DNA of 8,950 nucleotides from CAYSTL01 sp964516805 (GCA_964516805.1 CAZEXI010000066.1:1-8950), one strand, 5' to 3'; positions 1-6,433 are shown, numbered from the stretch's first letter. A program made the numbers and translations. The notes: generated by a model not told the origin, from the letters alone.

Positions 1-5
1 AAAAG

Positions 6-129
6 TCCCGACTCCCGGATTTGAACCGGGGACTTGGTGATTTCTGCTGTGTCGCGGGTGATCGGTTCTAACCGATAGAGTTTTTCTCAACTACAGTCAC
101 CCGCTCTAGCCAGTCTGAGCTAAGTCGGG
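6..129 (-). tRNA. trnY: tRNA-Tyr (anticodon GTA), intron-containing
   Basis: Read on the minus strand, the acceptor stem CCCGACT (123-129) pairs with AGTCGGG (7-13), with discriminator A at 6. The D stem is GCTC/GAGC with a GG-containing loop. The anticodon stem is GGTGA/TCACC, and the T arm is CCCGG-TTCAAAT-CCGGG. After removal of the intron the anticodon loop reads CTGTAGA, giving anticodon GTA (92-94) with G37, and a mature length of 75 nt. The C1-G72 first pair is the archaeal tyrosine identity pair, which agrees with the anticodon. The CCA tail is not encoded. A TTTT run follows the gene at 1-4 and may terminate it, although the window edge cuts the view. The gene lies on the same strand as the protease gene at 190-1374 but has its own promoter-like element. 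Confidence 0.95.
42..90 (-). other. tRNA-Tyr intron with bulge-helix-bulge splice sites
   Basis: The intron is 49 nt, at the canonical 37/38 position. Exon bases CTGT (93-96) pair with intron bases GCAG (44-47) as a four-base-pair helix including one G-U pair. It is flanked by three-base bulges AGT (90-92) and AAA (41-43), which is the substrate form of the archaeal tRNA splicing endonuclease. Cutting between the second and third base of each bulge gives a regular seven-base loop. Inside the intron, ATCGGT/ACCGAT (71-76 with 61-66) forms a six-base-pair hairpin with loop TAGA. The intron segment at 54-61 is also fully complementary to exon bases 97-104 (see findings). Confidence 0.88.
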
Positions 130-157
130 TAGTTCGTGTTGGTTCTTAGGGGTATTT

Positions 158-174
158 CTTATTTATCCTTTTCG
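158..174 (-). promoter_or_regulatory. BRE/TATA promoter of tRNA-Tyr
   Basis: On the minus strand, CGAAAAGG (BRE-like, purine-rich) is followed by ATAAATAAG (TATA-like). The centre lies about 34 bases before the mature tRNA 5' end, so a start about 25 bases downstream leaves a leader of roughly 8-10 nt for RNase P to remove. The call is by position and composition only. Confidence 0.5.
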
Positions 175-189
175 TTTTTTGAATATATA

Positions 190-1374
190 TCATTCTTTAT
201 AGGTATCTTTCGCCATCTTTATCCTTTTATCAGGTGGTGGATGTGAATAGAACATGATCTCTTTGATCCTGTGCGGATTTGTTTCTGCCAGATCTATATC
301 CGATAATCTTTTGAATGTTGAGATTATCGGTGTCGATCTTTCTATCACTTTGAGAGCGAACTCATCTGCTTTTCTTTCCCTGTGTCGGTTATAAGCTAAT
401 ATTATCGGATCGATGATCGAATATAATCCATACATGATCAATAAGAAGAACGGTAGATTGTAGATATTTGAAAATCCTGCCCAGATGTTAAAGATGTGTC
501 CTGTAAGATAGAACATCGGGAATATGAGTAATCCTTCTATCAGGATAAACCGGAGCATATCTTTCTGAACGTAGTGACCCATCTCATGAGCAACGACACT
601 TTCGATCTCTTTTTTATGGAACTTATTCAGTAGAGTGTCGAACAGGATCAACCTCTTTGTTCTTCCCATTCCAGCAAAGCCAGCGTTCGCTTTTTCAGTC
701 TTTTCACCAGCTTTTACCACGACGACCTTTTCGACTTTCGAAACACCGTTGTTCTCAGCGATATTAATCAATCGCTGCTTTAAATCTTCGTCCTTAAGTT
801 CTTCAGTATTATAGAAAAGAGGGATCATGATAAGGTGAGATATATTGGATAGTACTCCTAGGATGACAAAATATATGATACCTGCATAGAGCCACCACCT
901 ATTTGGAAATGTACTTCCGAGGTAAAATATTGCAAGTATGAGAGGAGTGGCCATGATCAAAGATATAACTAAGGATTTTCCCTGATCTTTAAGCCATTGA
1001 ATTAATGTTTGGTTACTAAGATCGTACTTGTGTTCGATGACGAACCCGGAGTAATATGATAAAGGTAGTCCTGTTAGATATATTATCGCTGAAAAAAGAA
1101 CTATGTATATCGAAACACCGAGCCAGTAATAGTCCAAAAATGTTCCATGGATCAGATCAAAAGAAAAAGTTTGAAGCCATTTAGATATAGGAGTAAATGA
1201 AAAAACAGCTAACACGATTATTATCAATATAGTCCCTTGAATAAGACCTGTGTAAAGCTTTTGTTTAGAATATATCTCAGCCAACTTTCTTCTATCTTTA
1301 TTGAATTCATAAGGATAATCCACATTTTTTTCCTTCTTGTCATCTGTTCCTTCCTCTGTCTCTTTGTCATCCAT
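190..1374 (-). CDS. M48 family (Ste24/CAAX prenyl protease type) membrane zinc metalloprotease
   Basis: Multi-pass membrane zinc endopeptidase of the Ste24 branch of M48. Numbered from the chosen ATG, HEMGH at 263-267 supplies two zinc-ligand histidines and the catalytic glutamate. E333 in RERKADEFA is the likely third ligand. The SHPPPDKR motif near the C-terminus (about 377-384) is also typical. Hydrophobic segments lie near 45-60, 85-107, 135-152, 163-185, 276-300 and 305-327. The stretch around EHKYDLSNQTL is the Ste24-specific region before the third helix, and it distinguishes the protein from shorter HtpX. In archaea, which generally lack CAAX prenylation, the likely role is membrane-protein quality control; this is inference. 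I chose the ATG at 1374 because GTGAT (1379-1383) sits four bases before it. A GTG at 1383 overlapping the ubiD stop is the alternative. It is probably co-transcribed with the UbiD-family gene eight bases upstream. Confidence 0.93.
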   Translation of the reverse strand: MDDKETEEGTDDKKEKNVDYPYEFNKDRRKLAEIYSKQKLYTGLIQGTILIIIVLAVFSFTPISKWLQTFSFDLIHGTFLDYYWLGVSIYIVLFSAIIYLTGLPLSYYSGFVIEHKYDLSNQTLIQWLKDQGKSLVISLIMATPLILAIFYLGSTFPNRWWLYAGIIYFVILGVLSNISHLIMIPLFYNTEELKDEDLKQRLINIAENNGVSKVEKVVVVKAGEKTEKANAGFAGMGRTKRLILFDTLLNKFHKKEIESVVAHEMGHYVQKDMLRFILIEGLLIFPMFYLTGHIFNIWAGFSNIYNLPFFLLIMYGLYSIIDPIILAYNRHRERKADEFALKVIERSTPIISTFKRLSDIDLAETNPHRIKEIMFYSHPPPDKRIKMAKDTYKE

Positions 1375-1382
1375 CGTTATCA

Positions 1383-2639
1383 CTACAATTCAGCTCTATC
1401 GAACTCTTCTCCTTCCCATGGTTTGGTAGCATCTAGACCCCATTTAGCAGTCAAGTCTGGTGCGGAGGGATCCAAAGAACTTCCTTTCTGTTCCTCATAC
1501 ACGTAGATATCTTCATCGGGTTGGAATCTTGTTGCTATGGCCCATTCGACCTCATCATCATTGAATATATCTACATCTTCATCCACTATCGTTACCTTTT
1601 TCATAGAAGTGTGTCCTTCAAAGGCTGCTTTTATGGCTTTTTCAGGTTCATCCTCTTCTTGTTTATCTATCGAGATTACTCCATGAAGCCAGCTGCATCC
1701 TCCTTCTGTAAGTCTAACATCTTGGACTTTTGTAACTTCGTTCACTTTTCTTTTCATAACGGACTCTCTAGGTAGACCCATGAGTAGGAAATGTTCGTAT
1801 CCACCAGGAAGAAGAGCGTGGAAAATGGGATCATCTCTATGCCATATCCTTTCTATCTCGACAACTGGCTGCTGTCTCACGTGGTCATAAGTGCTGGTTA
1901 TATCTACAAACGGTCCTTCATCGTCTAGATCAGATGTTATCTTACCCTCTAGAATATATTCAGCTTCTGCTGGAACTGTTGGACCATCTTCCAATCTGGT
2001 AACTTCTATCTTTTCACCTAGACCCTTTTCCTTCAATGAATTAGCTATCTTCAGTTCATCTATCTCGAAGTCGACCGATGTGGCACCAGCTAGAAGTAAT
2101 GCAGGTTCTAATCCTATGGTTATGGCGATCCTAAGTTCCTTTCCATCATCCATGGCTTTTTTATACATCTTATGAAGGTTTCTTGGGACCAGTCTGATAG
2201 TGAACTTGTCCTCATCTATGAGCATCATCCTGTGGAATGACAGGTTTCTTACTCCATCATATTCTGCAAAAACCACACCGGAGGTGATATACCTTCCACC
2301 GTCTTTTGGATAATATTTTGGAATCGGAAGGTCTCTTAAATCGATGTCATCTATCCTGTTTTCTTTTACAGGAGCTTCCTCAAGTTCTACTGGATCGGAG
2401 ATATCGCCAACAGCGTCAGCCAGCAACTCTACGATGTCTTCTTTTTTTACACCTAGAGCTTCTCCAACTCTTTCTCTAGTGGCCCATAGATTAACGATAG
2501 TCTTCCCACCAGGGAAATTTGGGAAATAAACTGGTTGGCTGAGATCTTTCTTTGCTTCCTTCGTTAAATCTAGGTCAACTGAAACCTCTTCTTCTACAGT
2601 TTTTTTTTCAAAAATATCTACATAGTCGCGGAATGACAA
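1383..2639 (-). CDS. ubiD: UbiD-family prenylated-FMN-dependent decarboxylase, possibly anhydromevalonate phosphate decarboxylase
   Basis: 418-residue UbiD-fold decarboxylase. The family signature is clear: the prFMN-binding strand around LSFHR (133-137), then EGPFVD (241-246), HRDDPIFHALLPGG (267-280) and EHFLLMGLPRE (282-292). In Fdc1/UbiD enzymes the equivalent of EGPFVD is EGPFGE, whose two glutamates belong to the catalytic Arg-Glu-Glu set; here the second is Asp246. I recall this EGPFVD-IT form from archaeal homologues. In many archaea one UbiD homologue decarboxylates trans-anhydromevalonate 5-phosphate to isopentenyl phosphate in the modified mevalonate pathway, and that is my leading guess for the substrate. 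No aconitase-X partner or ubiX is visible here to confirm it. The start is a TTG supported by a strong AAAGGAGG seven bases upstream. The gene heads the pair with the M48 protease. Confidence 0.9.
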   Translation of the reverse strand: MSFRDYVDIFEKKTVEEEVSVDLDLTKEAKKDLSQPVYFPNFPGGKTIVNLWATRERVGEALGVKKEDIVELLADAVGDISDPVELEEAPVKENRIDDIDLRDLPIPKYYPKDGGRYITSGVVFAEYDGVRNLSFHRMMLIDEDKFTIRLVPRNLHKMYKKAMDDGKELRIAITIGLEPALLLAGATSVDFEIDELKIANSLKEKGLGEKIEVTRLEDGPTVPAEAEYILEGKITSDLDDEGPFVDITSTYDHVRQQPVVEIERIWHRDDPIFHALLPGGYEHFLLMGLPRESVMKRKVNEVTKVQDVRLTEGGCSWLHGVISIDKQEEDEPEKAIKAAFEGHTSMKKVTIVDEDVDIFNDDEVEWAIATRFQPDEDIYVYEEQKGSSLDPSAPDLTAKWGLDATKPWEGEEFDRAEL

Positions 2640-2646
2640 TTAAAAG

Positions 2647-2654
2647 CCTCCTTT
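2647..2654 (-). promoter_or_regulatory. Shine-Dalgarno site fixing the TTG start of the UbiD gene
   Basis: AAAGGAGG on the minus strand, seven bases before the TTG at 2639-2637. It is nearly a full match to the anti-SD of archaeal 16S rRNA. There is no ATG start nearby in frame, so this site decides the start. Confidence 0.75.
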
Positions 2655-2686
2655 ATGATGCTCATTTTTGTTCTTATACATACCTG

Positions 2687-2697
2687 TTAATTTAAGT
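2687..2697 (-). promoter_or_regulatory. TATA-like promoter of the UbiD-protease operon
   Basis: The minus-strand ACTTAAATTAA preceded by A-rich sequence is centred about 53 bases before the TTG start. It predicts a start near 2666 and a leader of about 27 nt that contains the ribosome-binding site. A second TATA-like stretch near 2677 would start transcription on top of the ribosome site and is less likely. Confidence 0.4.
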
Positions 2698-2716
2698 TTT
2701 TGTGCTCATATTGAGA

Positions 2717-2735
2717 CCGAAAAGTAATAAATATA
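2717..2735 (+). promoter_or_regulatory. BRE/TATA promoter of purM, predicting a leaderless mRNA
   Basis: CCGAAAAG (BRE, 2717-2724) is followed by TAATAAATATA (2725-2735). The TATA centre is about 25 bases before the purM ATG, so transcription should begin at or within a base or two of the start codon. No Shine-Dalgarno sequence is present, which agrees. Confidence 0.6.
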
Positions 2736-2753
2736 TTGAAAAGATGTTGAAAC

Positions 2754-3749
2754 ATGACACCATTATCCTACAAGGAAGCTGGAGTGGACATCGAAAAGGA
2801 AGACGAAGCTATCGAGTCTTTGAAAGACACTGTTTTGTTCGCAAGAGAAGGTATCGGTGCACCTTTGAAAAGTGAATTTACTGGATTCATCGATTTTGGG
2901 GATTATGCTTTATCATTATGTACAGATGGGGTGGGTACGAAATTGATAGTCGCAGATAAGATGAAGAAATGGGATACCATAGGTATAGATTGTATCGCCA
3001 TGAACGTCAATGATGCCATCTGTCATGGTGCTGAACCGATAGCTTTCGTTGATTATCTAGCCATGGAGGATCCTGATCCAAAGTTAACGGAGGAGATCGG
3101 GAAAGGATTGCAGAAGGGCGCAGAGATGTCAAACATGACCATCATCGGCGGAGAAACAGCGACGTTAGGAGAGATCGTGAAGGGTTTCGATCTTGCTGGT
3201 ACAGCACTTGGCTTTGTAAAAAAAGAAGATATCATCGATGGTGATGATGTTGAAAAGGGTGATAAGATAGTTGGTCTTACCAGTTCTGGCATACATTCAA
3301 ATGGATTTACTCTTGCTAGAAAGGTAGTAGAAAAATGTCCCTATCCTTACCATGACAAATTAGATTTTGGTGTTTTGGGTGAGGTTATGCTTGAACCTAC
3401 AAAGATATATGTCAAGCCAATAATGGACCTCATCAAGAATTATCAAGTCAAAGGAATGGCTAATATAACTGGTGGAGGTTTGAAAAACATACCTAGAATC
3501 AATAAAGAGTACAAGTATGTAATAGAGGATCCAATTGAACCTCTCCCTATATTCAACTTCCTTCAGGAAGAAGGAGAAGTATCTGATAAAGAGATGTACA
3601 AAACCTTCAACATGGGCATGGGTTTTACTGTCATAGTTGATAGCGAAGTCGCTGAAGACGTGGCTGAAGAAGTTGACGGGAAGATCGTCGGTACGGTCGA
3701 GAAAGGAGAAGGGGTAATACACGAACCCAAAGGTTTAAAATATAAGTAA
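2754..3749 (+). CDS. purM: Phosphoribosylformylglycinamidine cyclo-ligase (AIR synthase)
   Basis: Converts formylglycinamidine ribonucleotide plus ATP to aminoimidazole ribonucleotide in de novo purine synthesis; a soluble dimer. At 331 residues it matches the family length. Family motifs appear in order: CTDGVGTKL (56-64), MNVNDAICHGAEP (83-95), IGGETATL (131-138), GLTSSGIHSNGF (174-185), ANITGGG (236-242) and FNMGMGF (285-291). These cover the ATP-binding and phosphate-binding elements of the PurM/SelD/HypE fold, and none of the major ones is missing. The ATG at 2754 begins the conserved N-terminus and lies at the distance expected for a leaderless transcript. No other purine gene adjoins it: the upstream neighbour is divergent, and a 308-base gap follows. 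Confidence 0.97.
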   Translation: MTPLSYKEAGVDIEKEDEAIESLKDTVLFAREGIGAPLKSEFTGFIDFGDYALSLCTDGVGTKLIVADKMKKWDTIGIDCIAMNVNDAICHGAEPIAFVDYLAMEDPDPKLTEEIGKGLQKGAEMSNMTIIGGETATLGEIVKGFDLAGTALGFVKKEDIIDGDDVEKGDKIVGLTSSGIHSNGFTLARKVVEKCPYPYHDKLDFGVLGEVMLEPTKIYVKPIMDLIKNYQVKGMANITGGGLKNIPRINKEYKYVIEDPIEPLPIFNFLQEEGEVSDKEMYKTFNMGMGFTVIVDSEVAEDVAEEVDGKIVGTVEKGEGVIHEPKGLKYK

Positions 3750-3846
3750 GATCACTCTGGATTAAATATGAAATGACGATAAAAACTTTTTCAACTTGAA
3801 ATTTGTACCTATATTATCCGGATTTGTACTTATCTATTTTTATCTT

Positions 3847-3862
3847 CAAAATAAATATAAAT
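3847..3862 (+). promoter_or_regulatory. TATA-like promoter of the small RNA or leader locus
   Basis: CAAAATA followed by AATATAAAT reads as an A-rich BRE plus a TATA box centred near 3857. A start about 25 bases on falls near 3882, about 14 bases before the ATG of the short open frame and about 50 before the hairpin. It is supported by composition and spacing only. Confidence 0.45.
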
Positions 3863-3881
3863 ACAATACTAACCATAGGCA

Positions 3882-3994
3882 TATCAGTGAGAAAGATGAA
3901 GCAAACAAGAACAAAATATAGAGATATGAGCCCTATCCGAGCTATGTATGGTTTATGGAACTAGGATAGCCCGGATAGGAATAAACATTTTTTT
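3882..3994 (+). ncRNA. Candidate structured small RNA or leader transcript ending in oligo-T
   Basis: Bases 3932-3945 and 3966-3979 fold into a 13-base-pair stem: CCTATCCG with CGGATAGG and GCTAT with ATAGC, broken by one A-C mismatch (3940/3971), with a 20-base loop. Seven T residues at 3988-3994 follow eight bases later, a plausible archaeal termination point. With the TATA-like element upstream this outlines a transcript of about 113 nt. GGATAG occurs twice (3964-3969 and 3973-3978), so CTATCC (3933-3938) has two possible partners. I do not recognise the family. It could be a free small RNA, a leader peptide with attenuator, or only the 5' end of a longer mRNA reading into the acetyltransferase. 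Confidence 0.45.
3896..3964 (+). CDS. Possible 22-residue leader peptide
   Basis: ATG at 3896 to TAG at 3962-3964. The product is basic in its first half (four Lys/Arg in the first ten residues) and ends MSPIRAMYGLWN. The stop codon sits in the loop of the hairpin at 3932-3979, so a ribosome finishing the peptide would cover the 5' arm of the stem. A weak purine-rich stretch GTGAGAAAG lies just before the ATG. A frame this short can occur by chance, and coding is unproven; the arrangement relative to the hairpin is the only reason to list it. Confidence 0.25.
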   Translation: MKQTRTKYRDMSPIRAMYGLWN

Positions 3995-4009
3995 AATTTT
4001 CTTAACACT

Positions 4010-4022
4010 CTTTTTAAATACA
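4010..4022 (+). promoter_or_regulatory. TATA-like promoter of the Eis-like acetyltransferase operon
   Basis: CTTTTTAAATACA is centred about 42 bases before the ATG at 4058, predicting a start near 4042 and a 16-nt leader. GTGATC at 4048-4053, complementary to the 16S 3' end, stands four bases before the ATG and serves as the ribosome site. Confidence 0.5.
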
Positions 4023-4057
4023 ACCTTTACTTACAGGAAATTCATCTGTGATCGATC

Positions 4058-5290
4058 ATGAATAACTTTAGAAAATATAACCATGAAAAAGACAAAGATG
4101 CTGTTCACCGCATCTGGAGAGAAACTGGCTGGATAAGTGAGGGTGATGAGGAGAAGATGGACATCTTCCTCAAGGTCAGCAACGCATTAGTTGCGGATAT
4201 GGACGGACAGCCTGAATGTCTAGTATTAACTGTTCCAGGTACGATACAATACCTAGATGAAAAATTGGACCTCTCAGTAGTTACTAGTGTTACCACAAGT
4301 AGAGTCGCTAGAAAACAGGGCTTAGCAGGAAAGCTTACAGCAAAAGCTATCGCAGACGACGCAGAAGGTGGAGCTGACGTATCAGCTTTAGGAATGTTTG
4401 AACAGGGATTCTACAACAGGCTAGGATACGGTACAGGAAATTACGAGAACTGGATAAATTTCGATCCTTCTGATATCACAATCGATGTGGATCCAGAGCC
4501 ACCAAAAAGGATCACAAAGGATGATTGGAAGAAGGTCTATGAAGCAAGGATAAATCGGATGAAAAGACACGGTAGATGCAGCTTGTTGAAACCAAAGGGA
4601 ACCAAAGGTGAGATGGAATTTTGGAAAAACGATTTTGGACTAGGTTATTATGATGAGTCTGGAGAAAAGATCACTCATCATATGTGGTTGGGTGTAGAAA
4701 ATGTGGAAAAAGGTCCATATTCGGTCAAATGGATGACATATCAAAATTATGAACAATTTTTAGAGCTGATGGCTTTGTTGAGGAACTTAGGTGATCAGGT
4801 GAATCTTGTCAGGATGAGGGAACCTGGCGGTATACAGATGCAGGATATTCTTAAAAAGCCACTGAATAAAAGAAGGATAACTAAAGATTCAAAATTTGAG
4901 AACAAGATGAGCGCTGTTGCTTACTGGCAGATGAGGATTTTGAACTTAGAGAATTGCTTGAGGAATACACATCTTCCCTTCGGTGAAATTAAATTCAATT
5001 TAAAATTAGATGACCCTATAGAAAGCAAGTTACCATCAGATTCTAAATGGAAAGGGATTTCAGGTGAATATACGGTCACTCTTGGAGAAGAATCAAAGGC
5101 TGAAAAAGGATTTACCACTGGTTTACCGAAACTAAAAGCCTCTGTGGGTGCTTTTACTAGGATGTGGCTAGGTGTTCGTTCTCCTACTGCTCTATCAGTG
5201 ACAGATTATTTATATGGCCCGAATAAATTACTTATGCGTTTAGATGATCTGCTGAGACTTCCTAAACCCCATCCCGATTGGGATTTTTGA
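4058..5290 (+). CDS. Eis-like GNAT family N-acetyltransferase
   Basis: Acetyl-CoA-dependent N-acetyltransferase of the Eis type; these combine two GNAT domains with a sterol-carrier-like C-terminal domain. The 410-residue length matches Eis (just over 400). The N-terminal GNAT motif A is visible as VARKQGLAGKL (83-93), the acetyl-CoA pyrophosphate loop. GFYNRLGYG (117-125) matches the Eis motif carrying the catalytic tyrosine, here Tyr119. The protein ends in Phe410, and in mycobacterial Eis the C-terminal carboxylate of a terminal Phe serves as general base, so both catalytic elements are present. The region from about residue 345 fits the C-terminal domain. The acceptor is unknown: mycobacterial Eis acetylates aminoglycosides and lysines. 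It is probably co-transcribed with the membrane gene 13 bases downstream. Confidence 0.85.
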   Translation: MNNFRKYNHEKDKDAVHRIWRETGWISEGDEEKMDIFLKVSNALVADMDGQPECLVLTVPGTIQYLDEKLDLSVVTSVTTSRVARKQGLAGKLTAKAIADDAEGGADVSALGMFEQGFYNRLGYGTGNYENWINFDPSDITIDVDPEPPKRITKDDWKKVYEARINRMKRHGRCSLLKPKGTKGEMEFWKNDFGLGYYDESGEKITHHMWLGVENVEKGPYSVKWMTYQNYEQFLELMALLRNLGDQVNLVRMREPGGIQMQDILKKPLNKRRITKDSKFENKMSAVAYWQMRILNLENCLRNTHLPFGEIKFNLKLDDPIESKLPSDSKWKGISGEYTVTLGEESKAEKGFTTGLPKLKASVGAFTRMWLGVRSPTALSVTDYLYGPNKLLMRLDDLLRLPKPHPDWDF

Positions 5291-5303
5291 AAAGTGAGAA
5301 CAA

Positions 5304-6029
5304 ATGGGAAAAAAAGAAACACTTACTGAGAAGATAAATCTACGCTGGCTAGCGGTAGCTATATTCCTTATAGCTTTGATACCGATAATATTGGTCCCTA
5401 TTTACATTTCTATTCCTGAAAGGATATATGGCCCTATAATAGCAGGTTACTCATTAGGTGGGGCAGCAATTCTCATCTATATCATGCTCAGGCCCTATTT
5501 AAGAAGAAGAAAACGAATGAACAATGGCTCTACTTTAGATGATTATGAACTTGAAAATCTACCTTCAAGTGGTGAAATATATCATGAAAGGATAACTATG
5601 AAAGCCTTTACCCTGGCTTTCGTAATAGCAGCTGTAATAATCAGTATAACTATTTATTTCGTACCAGACACTAATTATTTTTCTTACAGCATGGTGGTAG
5701 TACTGGTGATATTACTTTGTATTGGATATTTATTTAGAGCCTTAGATGTGAGATGTGACAACAAAAATCTGTCTTTTTATTTTGGACCCTTTGGAAAAGA
5801 TGTACCTTTACATCAGATTGAAAATATCGAAGTGACGAATATAAGACCTTTGAAGGATTTTATGGGTTGGGGACACAGGATAGGCCCAGATGGATCGATA
5901 GGTTATATAGCAGCTGGAACCAAAGGGGTAAAACTTGATCTTAAAAATGGAAAAGCATATGTTCTAACAGTTAAACATCCAAAAAGGCTGACGAAACACG
6001 TGAGAAATATGAAAGAAAGATATTATTGA
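5304..6029 (+). CDS. Four-helix membrane protein with C-terminal bacterial-PH-like domain
   Basis: 241 residues. Four membrane segments are evident near 14-36, 43-63, 101-121 and 127-147, with a basic loop RPYLRRRKR (63-71) between the pairs. The soluble C-terminal part (about 148-238) reads as beta strands with the pattern FGPFGKDVPLHQIENIEV...RPLKDFMGWGHR...GVKLDLKNG...KHPKRL. This resembles the PH-like domain of prokaryotic membrane proteins of unknown role, including its GWG-R and xG-V-L-L-G features. No catalytic motif is seen. The ATG at 5304 lies 13 bases after the acetyltransferase stop, with a weak GTGAG upstream, so the two are likely one transcript. Its last 7 bases overlap the end of the opposite-strand gene. 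Confidence 0.75.
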   Translation: MGKKETLTEKINLRWLAVAIFLIALIPIILVPIYISIPERIYGPIIAGYSLGGAAILIYIMLRPYLRRRKRMNNGSTLDDYELENLPSSGEIYHERITMKAFTLAFVIAAVIISITIYFVPDTNYFSYSMVVVLVILLCIGYLFRALDVRCDNKNLSFYFGPFGKDVPLHQIENIEVTNIRPLKDFMGWGHRIGPDGSIGYIAAGTKGVKLDLKNGKAYVLTVKHPKRLTKHVRNMKERYY

Positions 6030-6385
6030 TCTTCCTTTGGTTTTTTCTTGAGTGTTCTTAATTTCTTTTCTGGAACCTTCTTTACCAGTACCCTCCTTAT
6101 CTTCTTTTTCTCTTCAAAACTTTCGCTCGAATTAGCCATACCAGCTATTATCCAAATTGCACCTAGGATCACTAGATTAATAGCCCATAAACCGATGAAA
6201 TAATAAATCAACTCAGTTTGATATTCTATCTTATTCCAGATATTCAGTAACTCTTCTGTCCCCTCTTCAGGAGCACCTTGAATGAAGTAAAATGCAGGAC
6301 CTATCGAAGGCCAGAATATAAAGAAACCCTTGAGCCATAGTGGCCAATTCTCCCATTTTATCATATCCCATCTTGTTAATTTCAT
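6023..6385 (-). CDS. Small membrane protein of unknown function with basic C-terminal tail
   Basis: 120 residues from the ATG at 6385, which I prefer to an upstream TTG at 6403 because GGGGG (6391-6395) is spaced five bases before the ATG. Two membrane segments are likely, near 17-36 and 58-82, with an acidic loop between them (EEGTEEL). After residue 90 a strongly basic tail begins, about half Lys/Arg, likely facing the cytoplasm by the positive-inside rule. I do not recognise the family. Its stop overlaps the end of the PH-like membrane gene by 7 bases, tail to tail, so both transcripts must share complementary 3' ends. Confidence 0.75.
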   Translation of the reverse strand: MKLTRWDMIKWENWPLWLKGFFIFWPSIGPAFYFIQGAPEEGTEELLNIWNKIEYQTELIYYFIGLWAINLVILGAIWIIAGMANSSESFEEKKKIRRVLVKKVPEKKLRTLKKKPKEDQ

Positions 6386-6417
6386 CTTATCCCCCAAGTA
6401 CAAAATATAGTTTAAGA

Positions 6418-6433
6418 GGTATTTTAACTTTTA
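6418..6433 (-). promoter_or_regulatory. TATA-like promoter of the small membrane protein gene
   Basis: The minus-strand TAAAAGTTAAAATACC is centred about 40 bases before the ATG at 6385, predicting a start near 6398 and a short leader that just holds the GGGGG ribosome site. Confidence 0.4.

Larger units (their letters stand above)
3750..4057. other. 308-base intergenic region with small-RNA or leader-like content
   Basis: It starts with T-rich stretches after purM (CTTTTT at 3786-3791 and a T-rich run near 3834-3842) that could end the purM transcript. It then contains a TATA-like element, a 22-codon open frame with a strong hairpin, an oligo-T run, and finally the promoter of the acetyltransferase gene. 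These are listed separately. I see no tRNA, CRISPR repeat or C/D box RNA: no consensus C and D boxes occur in a sensible arrangement. Confidence 0.6.

Noticed and set aside
54..104. Alternative tRNA model using the intron TCACCCGC as the anticodon-stem partner with a long variable arm
   Set aside because: It would leave an odd loop and variable region, whereas the 37/38 intron gives a perfect 75-nt tRNA-Tyr with the archaeal C1-G72 pair and a regular bulge-helix-bulge.
1237..2529. Plus-strand frames of 60-95 residues opposite the protease and UbiD genes
   Set aside because: They lie antisense to strongly recognised genes, have no ribosome site or family features, and are of the composition expected for shadow frames.
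3053..3722. Minus-strand frames inside purM
   Set aside because: They are antisense to the conserved purM motifs; no signal supports them.
3760..3800. C/D box RNA suggested by ATGACGA after purM
   Set aside because: One mismatch to the C box consensus and no D box at a workable distance.
4105..5118. Minus-strand frames inside the acetyltransferase gene
   Set aside because: Shadows of the Eis-like coding sequence; no start signal or recognisable domain.
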